Shown: positions 44,573-54,401, numbered from the stretch's first letter. The stretch is DNA of 64,000 nucleotides from Flavobacteriales bacterium (GCA_020635515.1 JACJZS010000002.1:434001-498000); one strand, 5' to 3'. Notes: generated by a model from the letters alone, not told the origin. Numbers and translations are program-made.

Positions 44573-45139
44573 CTAACAACTAACTACTAAAAAAGAAGGT
44601 GGTGGACGAGAAAATATATCCGAAGTGTATAAATGAGACTCTAAAGAAAATACCTCTGTAGATACATTCTTAGATTGGTGTAGAGAAAATACATACAACG
44701 TAGGATTTGTATTCCCTACGCATAAAGTTTTTACTTGCTTTTTCTCAACAGTTCTAGATAAGGGAACAAATTTAATACAATTTAAACTCGCATTATCCAA
44801 TAAATTAGGTACTCTTCCATAAAGCATAGAAGAGTCAAAATTAAATCCATGAGTATCTGGAAGTAAGTATACACATTGGAATTTTTGGATTTTTGGATTC
44901 TGGATTTTGGATTTTAGAAGCGAAGATGATTCTTTCGCTACAAGAACAATGCTTTTTACAGTCTTCTTATTTGAAAATACAACATTAAATGTACCACTTA
45001 CTAAAGTATTAGGAGAAATGTATAGCGTTTGTTTACTTTCTTTTGAAAACGCAAGACTATCACCTATTTGATCATTTGCCTGTAACAAAATCCCAAAAAG
45101 AAACAATACTAAAACTATATGTAGTTTACTTGTTTTCAA
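44573..45139 (-). CDS. Secreted hypothetical protein (TTG start)
   Basis: 188 residues, TTG start at 45137-45139, giving a clean signal peptide MKTSKLHIVLVLFLFGILLQ. A -7-like TATCTTTG lies at the complement of 45163-45170, close enough to support this start. The mature part has SGTFNVVFSNKK and a segment KSKIQNPKIQKF encoded by imperfect copies of a TTTTGGATT unit (44878-44918), as if a repeat had been absorbed into the reading frame. It ends RPPPSFLVVSC. Family unrecognised. Confidence 0.65.
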   Translation of the reverse strand: MKTSKLHIVLVLFLFGILLQANDQIGDSLAFSKESKQTLYISPNTLVSGTFNVVFSNKKTVKSIVLVAKESSSLLKSKIQNPKIQKFQCVYLLPDTHGFNFDSSMLYGRVPNLLDNASLNCIKFVPLSRTVEKKQVKTLCVGNTNPTLYVFSLHQSKNVSTEVFSLESHLYTSDIFSRPPPSFLVVSC

Positions 45140-45305
45140 AATACAATCCTCACTTCTCTTTGCAAAGATATAAAATAATTAAATACATTATGATAAAAAT
45201 CACAAAAAAAATGAGAGTGTAGATTCAACAAACAGATGCGACACTTTAATATACAATACGTAACGAAACTAATCAAATTTCATTATTTTTGCAGAAAAAT
45301 AACGT

Positions 45306-46610
45306 ATGCGTACTAAATCTTCCGATAAGAAAAAAATAAATGTAATCACTCTTGGTTGCTCCAAAAACATCTACGATTCCGAGGTTTTAATGGGACAATT
45401 AAGAGCCAATAACAAAGAAGTGGTACACGAACAACACGGAGATATAGTAGTAATAAACACTTGTGGTTTTATAGATAACGCAAAAGAAGAAAGCATAAAT
45501 ACCATTTTGGAATACGTAAAACTAAAAGACGAAAAGAAAATAGAAAAAGTATTTGTTACAGGTTGTCTTTCCGAAAGATACAAACCCGATTTAGAAAAAG
45601 AAATCCCTAATGTAGACTCTTACTTTGGCACTCGTGATTTACCTCAACTTCTAAAAGTACTTGGAGCTGACTACAAACACGAACTCGTAGGAGAACGCCT
45701 AACAACAACTCCCAAACATTATGCGTATTTAAAAATTTCGGAAGGTTGCGACCGTCCTTGTTCGTTCTGTGCTATTCCCCTTATGCGTGGACAACACAAA
45801 TCAAAACCAATAGAAGAACTCGTTTTGGAAGCAAAAAACCTTGCAAAAAACGGAACTAAAGAACTTATACTTATTGCTCAAGATTTAACCTATTACGGAC
45901 TTGATATTTATAAAAAAAGAAATCTAGCAGAACTTCTAAAAGAACTTTCAAAAGTAAACGGAATAGAATGGATTCGTTTGCATTATGCTTTTCCAACTGG
46001 ATTTCCTGAAGATGTACTCGATGAAATGAATCAAAATCCTAAAATTTGCAATTATATAGACATTCCTTTGCAACATATTTCCGACGATATTTTAAAATCA
46101 ATGAAACGCGGAACTACCAAAGAGAAAACCAATAAACTACTCGATGCATTCCGAGAAAAAGTTCCAAACATGACTATTCGCACAACGCTTATCGTTGGTT
46201 ATCCAGGAGAAACTGAAAAACATTTTGAAGAACTTAAAAATTGGGTTTCCGAGCAAAAGTTTGACAGACTTGGTTGTTTTACCTATTCACACGAAGAAAA
46301 TACTTCTGCTTACCAACTTGAAGACGACGTTCCACAAGAAGAAAAAGAGCGAAGAGTAGAGGAAATCATGGCAATTCAACAACAAATCTCACTCGAAAAA
46401 AACAAAGAAAAAATTGGTTCTACTCTAAAATGCATCATCGATAGAAAAGAAGGAGACTACTATATCGCTCGCACGGAATTTGACTCTCCCGATGTAGACA
46501 ACGAAGTATTAATTGATGCTACTGAAAACTATCTTTCACTAGGAACTTTCGTTAATGTAAAAATTTACAATGCTGATGATTATGATTTATATGGAGAGGT
46601 TTTAAGTTAA
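45306..46610 (+). CDS. rimO: Ribosomal protein uS12 methylthiotransferase
   Basis: 434 residues. Order of domains: N-terminal UPF0004 (TLGCSKNIYDSEVLMGQL, with Cys residues for an auxiliary cluster), radical-SAM domain with CDRPCSFCAIPLMRG (CxxxCxxC), and a C-terminal TRAM domain. The ending is typical of RimO rather than MiaB. It adds a methylthio group to Asp89 of ribosomal protein uS12. A -7-like TATTTTTG is at 45284-45291. Confidence 0.95.
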   Translation: MRTKSSDKKKINVITLGCSKNIYDSEVLMGQLRANNKEVVHEQHGDIVVINTCGFIDNAKEESINTILEYVKLKDEKKIEKVFVTGCLSERYKPDLEKEIPNVDSYFGTRDLPQLLKVLGADYKHELVGERLTTTPKHYAYLKISEGCDRPCSFCAIPLMRGQHKSKPIEELVLEAKNLAKNGTKELILIAQDLTYYGLDIYKKRNLAELLKELSKVNGIEWIRLHYAFPTGFPEDVLDEMNQNPKICNYIDIPLQHISDDILKSMKRGTTKEKTNKLLDAFREKVPNMTIRTTLIVGYPGETEKHFEELKNWVSEQKFDRLGCFTYSHEENTSAYQLEDDVPQEEKERRVEEIMAIQQQISLEKNKEKIGSTLKCIIDRKEGDYYIARTEFDSPDVDNEVLIDATENYLSLGTFVNVKIYNADDYDLYGEVLS

Positions 46611-46639
46611 ACTTGAGAGCAAAGAAGAAAGAAGTTAGA

Positions 46640-46735
46640 TAAAAGAAAACCTTATGTCATACTGAGCGTAATGAAATGAAGTCGAAGTGAATCTTCGACA
46701 AGCTCAGATTGACAGCAACAAGCTCAGATTTGCAA
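46640..46735 (+). repeat. Dispersed TTCGAC/TGAGCG repeat copy
   Basis: CCTTATGTCATACTGAGCGT, then AATGAAATGAAGTCGAAGTG and AATCTTCGACAAGCTCAG, a partial copy of the 40691 family in the same orientation. It lies in the gene-free stretch between rimO and the antitoxin. Confidence 0.8.
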
Positions 46736-46863
46736 AAAAGTATATTACAACGAACAAAAACTACAATATCAAAACACCACAAAAAAGTTCTTTCTTTTGG
46801 AGAGAAAGAAAGTAAAGTGCAGAAAAAAACGTATATTTGTATTACAGTATAAATTAATCCGTT

Positions 46864-47067
46864 ATGAATACTTTTATCATTCAAGCAGATAATAAAATTT
46901 CAAAAGTGCTTGTCACATTATGCAAGGCATTAGACTTAAGTTTTGAAATTAAAAAAGAAAGTCCTTACAATTCTGACTTCGTAGAAATGGTTTTGAAATC
47001 AAGTAACGATGAAAGTGAAATTTCACTTACTGAAGATTACAAGAAAAAGCTATTTCAAAACTTATGA
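46864..47067 (+). CDS. Antitoxin-like small protein (DUF2683 type)
   Basis: 67 residues (MNTFIIQADNKISKVLVTLC ...). The pattern fits the small Bacteroidetes antitoxins that precede Txe/YoeB toxins: a short N-terminal strand, a helix with KALDLSFEI, and a C-terminal tail that would clamp the toxin (LTEDYKKKLFQNL). Its stop overlaps the toxin start in ATGA. A -7-like TATATTTG is at 46832-46839. Because the toxin is frameshifted, the antitoxin may now be an orphan. Confidence 0.75.
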   Translation: MNTFIIQADNKISKVLVTLCKALDLSFEIKKESPYNSDFVEMVLKSSNDESEISLTEDYKKKLFQNL

Positions 47068-47335
47068 AGTATTCAATTGTATTAAAAAAACTTGCCGATT
47101 CACATTTTAAATTAATCCAAAAATCTGGAAATAAATCAAGTTTAAAAAAATTGAAACTTATCTTAGACGAACTGGAAATTCACCCAAAAACAGGAACTGG
47201 AAATCCTGAACAACTCAAACAGATTTATCTGGTTTTTGGAGTAGGAGAATAAACAAAAAAGATAGACTTATCTACCAAATCATTGAAGAACCTGAAAAGT
47301 TGATAGTTATTATCTCCGCTTTAGGACATTATTAA
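47064..47335 (+). pseudogene. Txe/YoeB-family toxin, frameshifted
   Basis: The ATG frame runs to a stop at 47250-47252, only 62 residues, and its tail after GNPEQLKQ is not YoeB-like. Shifting frame near base 47220 restores DLSGFWSRRINKKDRLIYQI and the terminal ISALGHY, ending at 47335. These are the YoeB parts with the catalytic Arg and the terminal His-Tyr. One base appears to be missing after CTCAAACA. The family cleaves mRNA in the ribosomal A site. The product as read cannot be active. Sequencing error is the alternative. Confidence 0.85.
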
Positions 47336-47359
47336 TAAAATATCCTCAACACCAATAAA

Positions 47360-47450
47360 AGCGAGAAATCTTTCGACTAATCTCAAGATGACAACACTCT
47401 TTTGTCATACTAAACGCAGTAGAAGTACTTAACTCCCCTTTCAACAGATA
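47360..47450. repeat. Degenerate dispersed repeat fragment
   Basis: GCGAGAAATCTTTCGACTAA and TTTTGTCATACTAAACGCAG resemble the 40691 family but are decayed. It fills the gap between the toxin remnant and dapB. Confidence 0.5.
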
Positions 47451-47540
47451 AGACAAAAGTTAATTATTTCATAAACATTTAAACATTTCCATCTAAAAAA
47501 GTATCTTTGTATTCGTTATAAATCAAATTGATAGTTAAAA

Positions 47541-48242
47541 ATGAAAGTAGCACTTATAGGATACGGAAAAATGGGAAAAACCATTGAAAAAATTGCAATT
47601 GAAAGAGGACACGAAATTGTAGCAAAACTAGAAGAAACTCCCAATGAAGAAAATTTAAACGGAGCAGACGTTGCGATAGAGTTTACTTTTCCAAAAAGTG
47701 CATACAACAACTTAAAAACCTGTATTGATTTACAGTTACCTGTAGTAAGCGGAACGACAGGTTGGACAGAAAAACTCCCTGAAATAGAAGCTTATTGCAA
47801 AGAAAAAAATAGTTCTTTTATTTACGGTTCTAATTTTAGCTTAGGCGTAAATCTTTTCTTTGAAATCAATAAGAAAGTTGCCCAACTGATGAAAAAACAC
47901 AGTAACTATTCCGTAGAAATGGAAGAAGTTCATCATACTCAGAAACTAGATGCTCCTAGTGGAACTGCTATTTCACTGGCAAAAGATATTATTTCGGAAT
48001 ACGGATTCAAAGATTGGAAACTAGACGAAAAAACAACCGAAGATTCACTTGGAATTTATGCAAAAAGAATAGAAAATGTTCCTGGAACTCATATGGTTAC
48101 GTATTCTTCTAAAGAAGATTACATACAAATAGAACATCTTGCACATAGCAGAGATGGTTTTGCTCTTGGTGCTGTAATTGCTGCCGAGTTCATTCATGAT
48201 AAAAAAGGAGTTTTCACAATGAAAGATGTGCTAGGTTTATAA
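47541..48242 (+). CDS. dapB: 4-hydroxy-tetrahydrodipicolinate reductase
   Basis: 233 residues. The N-terminal NAD(P)-binding segment is MKVALIGYGKMGKTIE; the mid-chain has VVSGTTGW; the catalytic region is EVHHTQKLDAPSGTA with the His-His and Lys expected for DapB. It reduces the dihydrodipicolinate precursor in lysine and diaminopimelate synthesis. Short compared with enterobacterial DapB (~270) but normal for Bacteroidetes. A -7-like TATCTTTG lies at 47503-47510. Confidence 0.95.
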   Translation: MKVALIGYGKMGKTIEKIAIERGHEIVAKLEETPNEENLNGADVAIEFTFPKSAYNNLKTCIDLQLPVVSGTTGWTEKLPEIEAYCKEKNSSFIYGSNFSLGVNLFFEINKKVAQLMKKHSNYSVEMEEVHHTQKLDAPSGTAISLAKDIISEYGFKDWKLDEKTTEDSLGIYAKRIENVPGTHMVTYSSKEDYIQIEHLAHSRDGFALGAVIAAEFIHDKKGVFTMKDVLGL

Positions 48243-48348
48243 GTAGATAAAGAAAATAGCAGAAAGATAAAATACTTATAAAAAACGCCACGTATTTTTA
48301 AACAATATATCATTACTTATTTTAAACTCTTAAATTAAAAAACTAAAT

Positions 48349-49944
48349 ATGGAAATAGATATCTTAAATATTATTAAAGCAATTTTATTTATTTTAATTT
48401 CGACTGGATTACTTTACTTTATTTGTACTTGGAAACTTTTTAAACTTGCAGGAAGAAAATCATGGGAAGCTATTATTCCCATTTACAATATATTAGTTAC
48501 CTTAAAAATAATGCAACGTCCTTGGTGGTGGATATTATTATTTTTTATACCTATTGTTGGTAGTATCCTTTTAGCTGTTTTTTTTGTTGACTTTATGAGA
48601 TGTTACGGAAAAAAAAGCATTTGGAATACAATTGGTGCACTTTCCTTTAGTTTATTCTATGTTGGATATATAAACTACATGCCAAATACAAAATTTATTG
48701 GCGTTGAAAAGAGAACAGAAACACTAATATCTGCTTTAATTTTTGCCGTAGTTTTTGCAACAGTTATACATACTTTTATTATTCAACCGTATACCATACC
48801 TACTTCTTCTATGGAACGCACCTTATTGGTAGGAGATTTCTTATTTGTAAGCAAACTTAACTACGGAGCTCGTATACCAATGACTCCTGTTGCTTTGCCT
48901 TTTTTACAATCCAAGATACCTTTCACAGGAGAAAAACCTCATAATCAAATTGATTCGTATATAGATGCAATTCGTCTTCCGTATATGAGAATTCCAGGTT
49001 GGGAAAAAGTAAAACGTTACGATATTGTTACCTTTAACTATCCTGTAGATTCTTCACATACCGCAATAGATAGAAAAGACCCTTATGTAAAAAGATGTTT
49101 AGGAATGCCCGGAGACTCGCTTTCTTTAAAGAACGGACGCGTATTTATAAACGGAAAAGAAGAACAACTTCCTGCTGATGCTCAAAGACAATTTTCATAT
49201 TTCTGTTTGGCTAATGGCGGAATTAGTGATGTTAAAATACAAAAATTACTTGGTTACACTCCATATTTTCCTATTGGACAAGAAGGAAATACCATTCAAT
49301 ATTATTTTCAAGGATTACCAGATAAAGAAGCCAAAGAAATTGAATCGTGGTCTAACGTGATTGCTATGAAAGAAAACATAGATTCCACAGGACGAAAAAC
49401 AGAACATTTCTACGATAAAGCACATACAGTTATAGACAGCACCAACACCATTTTCCCTGAAGATAAAAATTGGAACGGAGATCAATACGGACCTTTGTAC
49501 ATTCCTAAAAAAGGCGATAAAATTAAACTTACCAAAGATAACATTACTCAATACTACAATATCATCTCTAAATACGAAGGAGATAGAAAAATAGACGTAA
49601 AAGGAGATGAAATATTGATTGATGGAAAACCTACTTCAGAATACGAAATCCAAAAGGATTATTATTTTATGATTGGAGATAATCGTGATGCATCTTTAGA
49701 TTCTCGTTATTGGGGATATGTACCAGATGATCATATTCTTGGGAAACCTGTTTTTGTATGGTTGAGTATTCAAGGAATGTTTGATGATGGAGTACGCAAA
49801 ACACGTTGGGATAGAATGTTCAAACGAATCAATACAGGAGAAGCAAATAAAACGTCGTATTTACCTCATTTTCTAGTACTACTTGCCATTTACTTTGGTT
49901 GGGATTATTTTAGAAATAGAAAAAAGAAGAAAAATAAAAAATAA
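48349..49944 (+). CDS. lepB: Signal peptidase I
   Basis: 531 residues. An N-terminal three-helix region (~residues 8-110) resembles DUF5684-type membrane segments; a further helix ~128-146 precedes the catalytic domain. Catalytic Ser lies in IPTSSMERTLLVGD (~152-154) and Lys in DPYVKRCLGMPGD (~247); the C-terminal box is FMIGDNRDASLDSRYWG. A ~170-residue insertion between the Lys box and the GDNRD box is usual for Bacteroidetes LepB. It cleaves Sec signal peptides at the periplasmic side. It lies downstream of dapB, as in many flavobacteria. Confidence 0.95.
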   Translation: MEIDILNIIKAILFILISTGLLYFICTWKLFKLAGRKSWEAIIPIYNILVTLKIMQRPWWWILLFFIPIVGSILLAVFFVDFMRCYGKKSIWNTIGALSFSLFYVGYINYMPNTKFIGVEKRTETLISALIFAVVFATVIHTFIIQPYTIPTSSMERTLLVGDFLFVSKLNYGARIPMTPVALPFLQSKIPFTGEKPHNQIDSYIDAIRLPYMRIPGWEKVKRYDIVTFNYPVDSSHTAIDRKDPYVKRCLGMPGDSLSLKNGRVFINGKEEQLPADAQRQFSYFCLANGGISDVKIQKLLGYTPYFPIGQEGNTIQYYFQGLPDKEAKEIESWSNVIAMKENIDSTGRKTEHFYDKAHTVIDSTNTIFPEDKNWNGDQYGPLYIPKKGDKIKLTKDNITQYYNIISKYEGDRKIDVKGDEILIDGKPTSEYEIQKDYYFMIGDNRDASLDSRYWGYVPDDHILGKPVFVWLSIQGMFDDGVRKTRWDRMFKRINTGEANKTSYLPHFLVLLAIYFGWDYFRNRKKKKNKK

Positions 49945-49962
49945 TTGTGTTTTTGCATTATT

Positions 49963-50004
49963 CTAAACAGGCGAAATCAAACAAGTTTGATTTCGCCTGT
50001 TTAG
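49963..50004. terminator. Bidirectional terminator, 20-bp perfect stem
   Basis: CTAAACAGGCGAAATCAAAC (49963-49982) pairs completely with its complement at 49985-50004 around two loop bases. It lies between convergent lepB and the GIN-domain gene. Confidence 0.9.
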
Positions 50005-50020
50005 TTTAAAAAAAGTCTGC

Positions 50021-50749
50021 TTAATTATAGTTGATACTTGCTCCGTTTCCTAAATTTTTACTGATGATTTTAGGATTTCCATACACTTGCGTATTTACAG
50101 ATGAATTAGCAGTGATAGAAAGCTCTTTTGCGTAAATATCGGTATCTATAGAACTATTCGTAGAAATATTCACTTTGTTTACTATAAAGTCTTTTGCGTT
50201 AAATCCTACTGATGAATTTATAGAAATTTCTGCGACGTTCGCACTTCCGATTAACTTTGTTGAAACAATCGAATTTCCTTTTAACATCAAATTATCTACC
50301 TTTAAATGTAAATCTGAGTTCACAACAGAATTAAAATCCAAACTTAAATTTTTAATCTCTAAAATTCCTTCTGTTTTTGTATCTACTACCGAATTTGTAT
50401 GAAGAGCAAACTGTTCTTGTGTTGGAACTGTAATAATAATCTTTTTTAGTTCTAAGTTTTTATATTTTTTTTGCGATTCCACGGAAATAGAAACTGTTTT
50501 TTCTGTTTTTTCTGTTTTTATAAATGGAAAATACCGTTCTTCTGCTTCTATAATTACTGAAAAATTTTCTCCGTTTCGTATTGTTGCATTGGTAATGCTA
50601 TTTAATTTTAAACTTTCTATTTGTTCTCCTTGAAAAAAGGTTTTTTGAATGATTTCAGAACTTAAATTTTCATCTTGAATATCTTTATTACTTCCACAAT
50701 TAAAAAGTAAAAAAACAGATAAAAAGCTAATTAAAAATGTTGTTTTCAT
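50021..50749 (-). CDS. GIN-domain (DUF2807) lipoprotein
   Basis: 242 residues from the ATG at 50749, where a lipoprotein signal begins (MKTTFLISFLSVFLLFNCGS, lipobox LFNC); an upstream in-frame start at 50794 is less likely because it puts residues before the signal. The mature part is a right-handed beta-helix-like head GIN domain with repeated short strands rich in N-S-S-V (NSVVDTK, NSIVSTK, NSSVGFN, NSSIDTD). Family function is unknown; probably periplasmic or outer-membrane anchored. Confidence 0.88.
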   Translation of the reverse strand: MKTTFLISFLSVFLLFNCGSNKDIQDENLSSEIIQKTFFQGEQIESLKLNSITNATIRNGENFSVIIEAEERYFPFIKTEKTEKTVSISVESQKKYKNLELKKIIITVPTQEQFALHTNSVVDTKTEGILEIKNLSLDFNSVVNSDLHLKVDNLMLKGNSIVSTKLIGSANVAEISINSSVGFNAKDFIVNKVNISTNSSIDTDIYAKELSITANSSVNTQVYGNPKIISKNLGNGASINYN

Positions 50750-50847
50750 AAATGATTTATTTCTATATTTTATTAAACAGTGACAATTTGGCAAATTTAG
50801 GATTAATTACCTAAAAACCTACCTCTAGTTTAAGTAATTAATATCAT

Positions 50848-50891
50848 AAAAAAGGAGCGGAATCAAACGCATTTGATTCCGCTCCTTTTTT
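50848..50891. terminator. Terminator with 20-bp perfect stem
   Basis: AAAAAAGGAGCGGAATCAAA (50848-50867) pairs with its complement at 50872-50891 around a CGCA loop. It follows the stop of the efflux-permease gene (minus strand) and precedes the GIN-domain gene. Confidence 0.9.
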
Positions 50892-50918
50892 AAACAATTA
50901 ACTCTATTATTTCTAATT

Positions 50919-53900
50919 TTATATCAATTCTGGATTCTTTCTGGTTTTGAATCTGCTAATCATTATAAACATCACAGGAACAATAACTAACGTAAGGAAG
51001 GTTGCAAAACTAAGTCCGAAGATTACTGTCCACGCCAAAGGTCCCCAAAATCTAACATTATCTCCCCCTACATAAATATGAGGATTAAACTCCGTAATTA
51101 AGGAATAAAAATCAATATTTAAACCTATTGCCAATGGCACCAAACCTAATACAGTAGTTATCGCCGTAAGAAGTACAGGACGTAAACGAGATTTTCCTGC
51201 ATCTATTGTTGCTTTTTGGTATTCACTAAACGGAAGTTTTTCTGATTCGATTCCTAGCTTTTTAGCCGTTCTATCCAATAACAACTGCGTATAATCTACC
51301 AGTACAATTGCATTGTTTACCACAATTCCTGCAAGTGATATAATTCCCATCATGGTCATAATTACTACGAAATCCATACTAAAGATTACCAATCCAAGGA
51401 AAACACCAATAAAACTCAAGACAACTGCACTAATTATAATTATTGGTTTCGATACAGAATTAAACTGCAATACAATAATTAATGTGATTCCAAAAACTGC
51501 AAACAAAAGAGCTTTTACAAGAAAATCCATATTTTTCCCTTGTTCCTCCTGCTCTCCTGAGAAAGTATATGAAATATCGCTAGGTAGATTGTATGCATCT
51601 AAGGTTGTTTTAATTTTTTCTGTAATCTCAGACGCATTGTAACCTTCTAGTACATTGGAATATATAGTAATAACTCGCTTGTAATTTTTACGTTTAATTA
51701 CGTTGTATGTAGATGAATTTTTAACCGTAGCAACTGCTGAAATTGGAATCTGAACCAACTGACCACTCGCTTGATTTCTAAAGGTTATCGGTTGATTGAT
51801 AAGCACATCAGGATTATCTCTTTGGTCTTTTCTTCCACGCACCATTATTTTGTATTCGTCTTCTCCGTCTTTGTATGTAGAAGCTTCCATTCCATAAATA
51901 GAACCACGCAAAGTTCCTCCTATTAGTTGTGTATTTAGATTTAAACTTCCTGCAATTTGTCTATCTACATCAAGGATAACTTCAGGACGATTTTTATTTA
52001 CATCTAATTGTAATTTTTCGATTCCCGCAATGTTGGACTCTTCTATAAATCCTTTTATTTTATTTGCTTCTTTCAGCATTAAATCATAATCCTCTCCTGC
52101 TACTTCTATACTAATAGGATATCCTCTTGGCGGACCTACTCGTTCTTTTTCTACGGTAATTGTAGGACCTGAAACATCTTTTAATTCTGTACGAATCTCT
52201 TCGAGAATATCATTGGTACTTTTGTAATTACCATCTTTATCGTAACGATACTTAAACTCTCTAAACAAAACAGTAACTTTTCCTTTTTGAGGCATTTCTG
52301 CTTGTGAACCTCCATCAGTTTCTGGATTTCCTGCTCCATCTCCTACTTGAGCAATAAAAGATTCTACCATATAATTGTATGGTTTTCCCTCTTTTTCGTA
52401 CTGATATCGATTTACCACATTCAATACTTTTTTCTCAATGTATTTAGTTGTTTCGTTGGTTTTTTCTATAGCAGTTCCTTCTGGATACTCTATGTATACG
52501 ATTGCTTGATTCGCTTCATTATCAGGGAAGAATAAAACTTTTGGCTGAGAAATAGCAAATAACATTATAGATAAAATCAACAATGAAACTGTTGCCCAAA
52601 AAAAGTACTTTTCTCTTCTGTTGGTAACTGCATACGTTAAAAACTCTTTGTATTTATTTTCTATTTTAGGAAAAATGTCTCCCATAAACCAATCTGAGGC
52701 TTTCTTTAAAAATAATTTATATGCCCAAATAAAAAGTAAATAATACAAAAGTAAGTTTCCTACTGCTACAAAAAATTTAACTTTAAAAACTAAGCCAAGT
52801 ACTATAGCTACAATCCCTATTCCTCCAAAAATAAGTGTTTGTTTTTTTAATTTCTTTTTCTTCGCAATTCCTTTATCTGTAAGAGTCATGTATTGCGAAC
52901 TGAGCATTGCATTAATCACAAGTGCTACAAAAAGAGAAGAACCAAGTACAAAAGAGAGCGTTAAAGGGAAATACAACATAAATTTCCCCATAGTTCCAGG
53001 CCAAAGACCAAGCGGAAAAAATGCCGCAAGCGTAGTTGCCGTAGAGGCTATAATTGGCCAAGCAATCTCTCCTACTCCTTGTTTTGCAGCATCTATTCTG
53101 CTCATACCTTCTTCCATTTTGGTATGAATGTTTTCTACCACCACAATTCCGTTATCTACCAGCATTCCTAGTCCCATTACCAATCCAAAAAGAACCATCG
53201 TATTCATAGTAACACCATACGCAGAAAGAAGTGCCAATGCCATAAGCATAGAAAGAGGAATTGCCGCTCCTACAAATAATGCATTTTTAACTCCTAAAAA
53301 GAACATTAAAACTCCTACCACTAAAAGAACACCAAACACAATGTTATTAACTAAATCATCTACTTGGTTTTGTGTTTTTATAGAAGTATCATTAGATAAA
53401 CTGATATGTAAATCTTGAGGAAAAACATTTTCCTGTGCTTCCTTAACTATTTTTTTAGTTTGCTCCACAGCATCAATCATGTTCTTTCCACTTTTCTTTT
53501 TGATGTCGAGCATTACTACTGGCTCTTCGTAATACCTTGCAAAAGTAGTTGCTTCTTCTTCTTGATAATTAATGGTAGCAATATCTCTCAGTAGTACTTT
53601 TCCTCCTTGTGTTTTTACTACTATATCTTGAAGTTCCTGAGGATTGTCTATATCTCCTATAATTTTTAAGTTGGTTCTCATTCCTTGATTGGTAATATTT
53701 CCTCCCGAAACGGTTTTGTTTTCATTGCCAATTGCATTTAGAATATCATTAAAACTAACTTTAGAAGCTGACATTTTGTATAAATCTACTGCAACTTCTA
53801 CTTCTTTATCGTTTGTTCCTCGTATATCAACTTGTTTTACTTCTGGTATTTCCTCAATTTTATCTTCTAAATATTCCGCATAATCTTTAAGCTGTTCTTT

Positions 53901-54401
53901 CGTAAAGTTTCCCGAAATATTTACATTGAGTATTGGAACTGCTTCACTTAAATTCAAGTCAAAAACATTAGGATCTACCTTTGCTCCTGTATCAAGCGTT
54001 GGCCATTCAGACTTTGCTTTGGTAAGATCCACTTTATCTTTTACCTTATCTTTTGCTTCATCTACCGTCATATCTTCGGTTAATTCTACCAAAATCATAG
54101 AATAATCTTGCATAGAATTAGAAGTAACTTTGGTAATCCCACTAATATCCCTTATCTCATCTTCGAGTCTTTTGGTTACTAGCTTTTCCACATCTTCAGA
54201 TGAGTTTCCAGGATAAATTGTAGATACATAAATTTTGTTTTCTATAATCTCTGGAAAACTCTCTCTTGGCATATTAAAATAGGACATAATTCCTGCGGTA
54301 AGTATAATTACAATTACTACAAAAACGGTCATTTTGTTATCTATCGCCCAAGACGATAAAGAAAATTCTTTATCTAATTTCGTATTGTTATTTTGATTCA
54401 T
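50919..54401 (-). CDS. RND-family efflux permease
   Basis: 1160 residues. N-terminal cytoplasmic end, TM1 (MTVFVVIVIILTAGIMSYF), first periplasmic porter loop, TM2-6, second loop and TM7-12. The TM4 proton-relay region reads GLGMLVDNGIVVVEN, with one Asp and an Asn where AcrB has two Asp, a form common in Bacteroidetes RND pumps. About 100 residues around 505-600 carry two extra hydrophobic segments (LIFGGIGIVAIVLGLVF and VGNLLLYYLLFIWAYKLF) between TM6 and TM7, making it longer than AcrB (~1050). It is the inner-membrane part of a tripartite pump; substrates unknown. Confidence 0.93.
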   Translation of the reverse strand: MNQNNNTKLDKEFSLSSWAIDNKMTVFVVIVIILTAGIMSYFNMPRESFPEIIENKIYVSTIYPGNSSEDVEKLVTKRLEDEIRDISGITKVTSNSMQDYSMILVELTEDMTVDEAKDKVKDKVDLTKAKSEWPTLDTGAKVDPNVFDLNLSEAVPILNVNISGNFTKEQLKDYAEYLEDKIEEIPEVKQVDIRGTNDKEVEVAVDLYKMSASKVSFNDILNAIGNENKTVSGGNITNQGMRTNLKIIGDIDNPQELQDIVVKTQGGKVLLRDIATINYQEEEATTFARYYEEPVVMLDIKKKSGKNMIDAVEQTKKIVKEAQENVFPQDLHISLSNDTSIKTQNQVDDLVNNIVFGVLLVVGVLMFFLGVKNALFVGAAIPLSMLMALALLSAYGVTMNTMVLFGLVMGLGMLVDNGIVVVENIHTKMEEGMSRIDAAKQGVGEIAWPIIASTATTLAAFFPLGLWPGTMGKFMLYFPLTLSFVLGSSLFVALVINAMLSSQYMTLTDKGIAKKKKLKKQTLIFGGIGIVAIVLGLVFKVKFFVAVGNLLLYYLLFIWAYKLFLKKASDWFMGDIFPKIENKYKEFLTYAVTNRREKYFFWATVSLLILSIMLFAISQPKVLFFPDNEANQAIVYIEYPEGTAIEKTNETTKYIEKKVLNVVNRYQYEKEGKPYNYMVESFIAQVGDGAGNPETDGGSQAEMPQKGKVTVLFREFKYRYDKDGNYKSTNDILEEIRTELKDVSGPTITVEKERVGPPRGYPISIEVAGEDYDLMLKEANKIKGFIEESNIAGIEKLQLDVNKNRPEVILDVDRQIAGSLNLNTQLIGGTLRGSIYGMEASTYKDGEDEYKIMVRGRKDQRDNPDVLINQPITFRNQASGQLVQIPISAVATVKNSSTYNVIKRKNYKRVITIYSNVLEGYNASEITEKIKTTLDAYNLPSDISYTFSGEQEEQGKNMDFLVKALLFAVFGITLIIVLQFNSVSKPIIIISAVVLSFIGVFLGLVIFSMDFVVIMTMMGIISLAGIVVNNAIVLVDYTQLLLDRTAKKLGIESEKLPFSEYQKATIDAGKSRLRPVLLTAITTVLGLVPLAIGLNIDFYSLITEFNPHIYVGGDNVRFWGPLAWTVIFGLSFATFLTLVIVPVMFIMISRFKTRKNPELI

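Noticed and set aside
52888..53418. Plus-strand open frames inside the RND permease gene
   Set aside because: They are low-information frames opposite a strongly conserved gene, without signals of their own.
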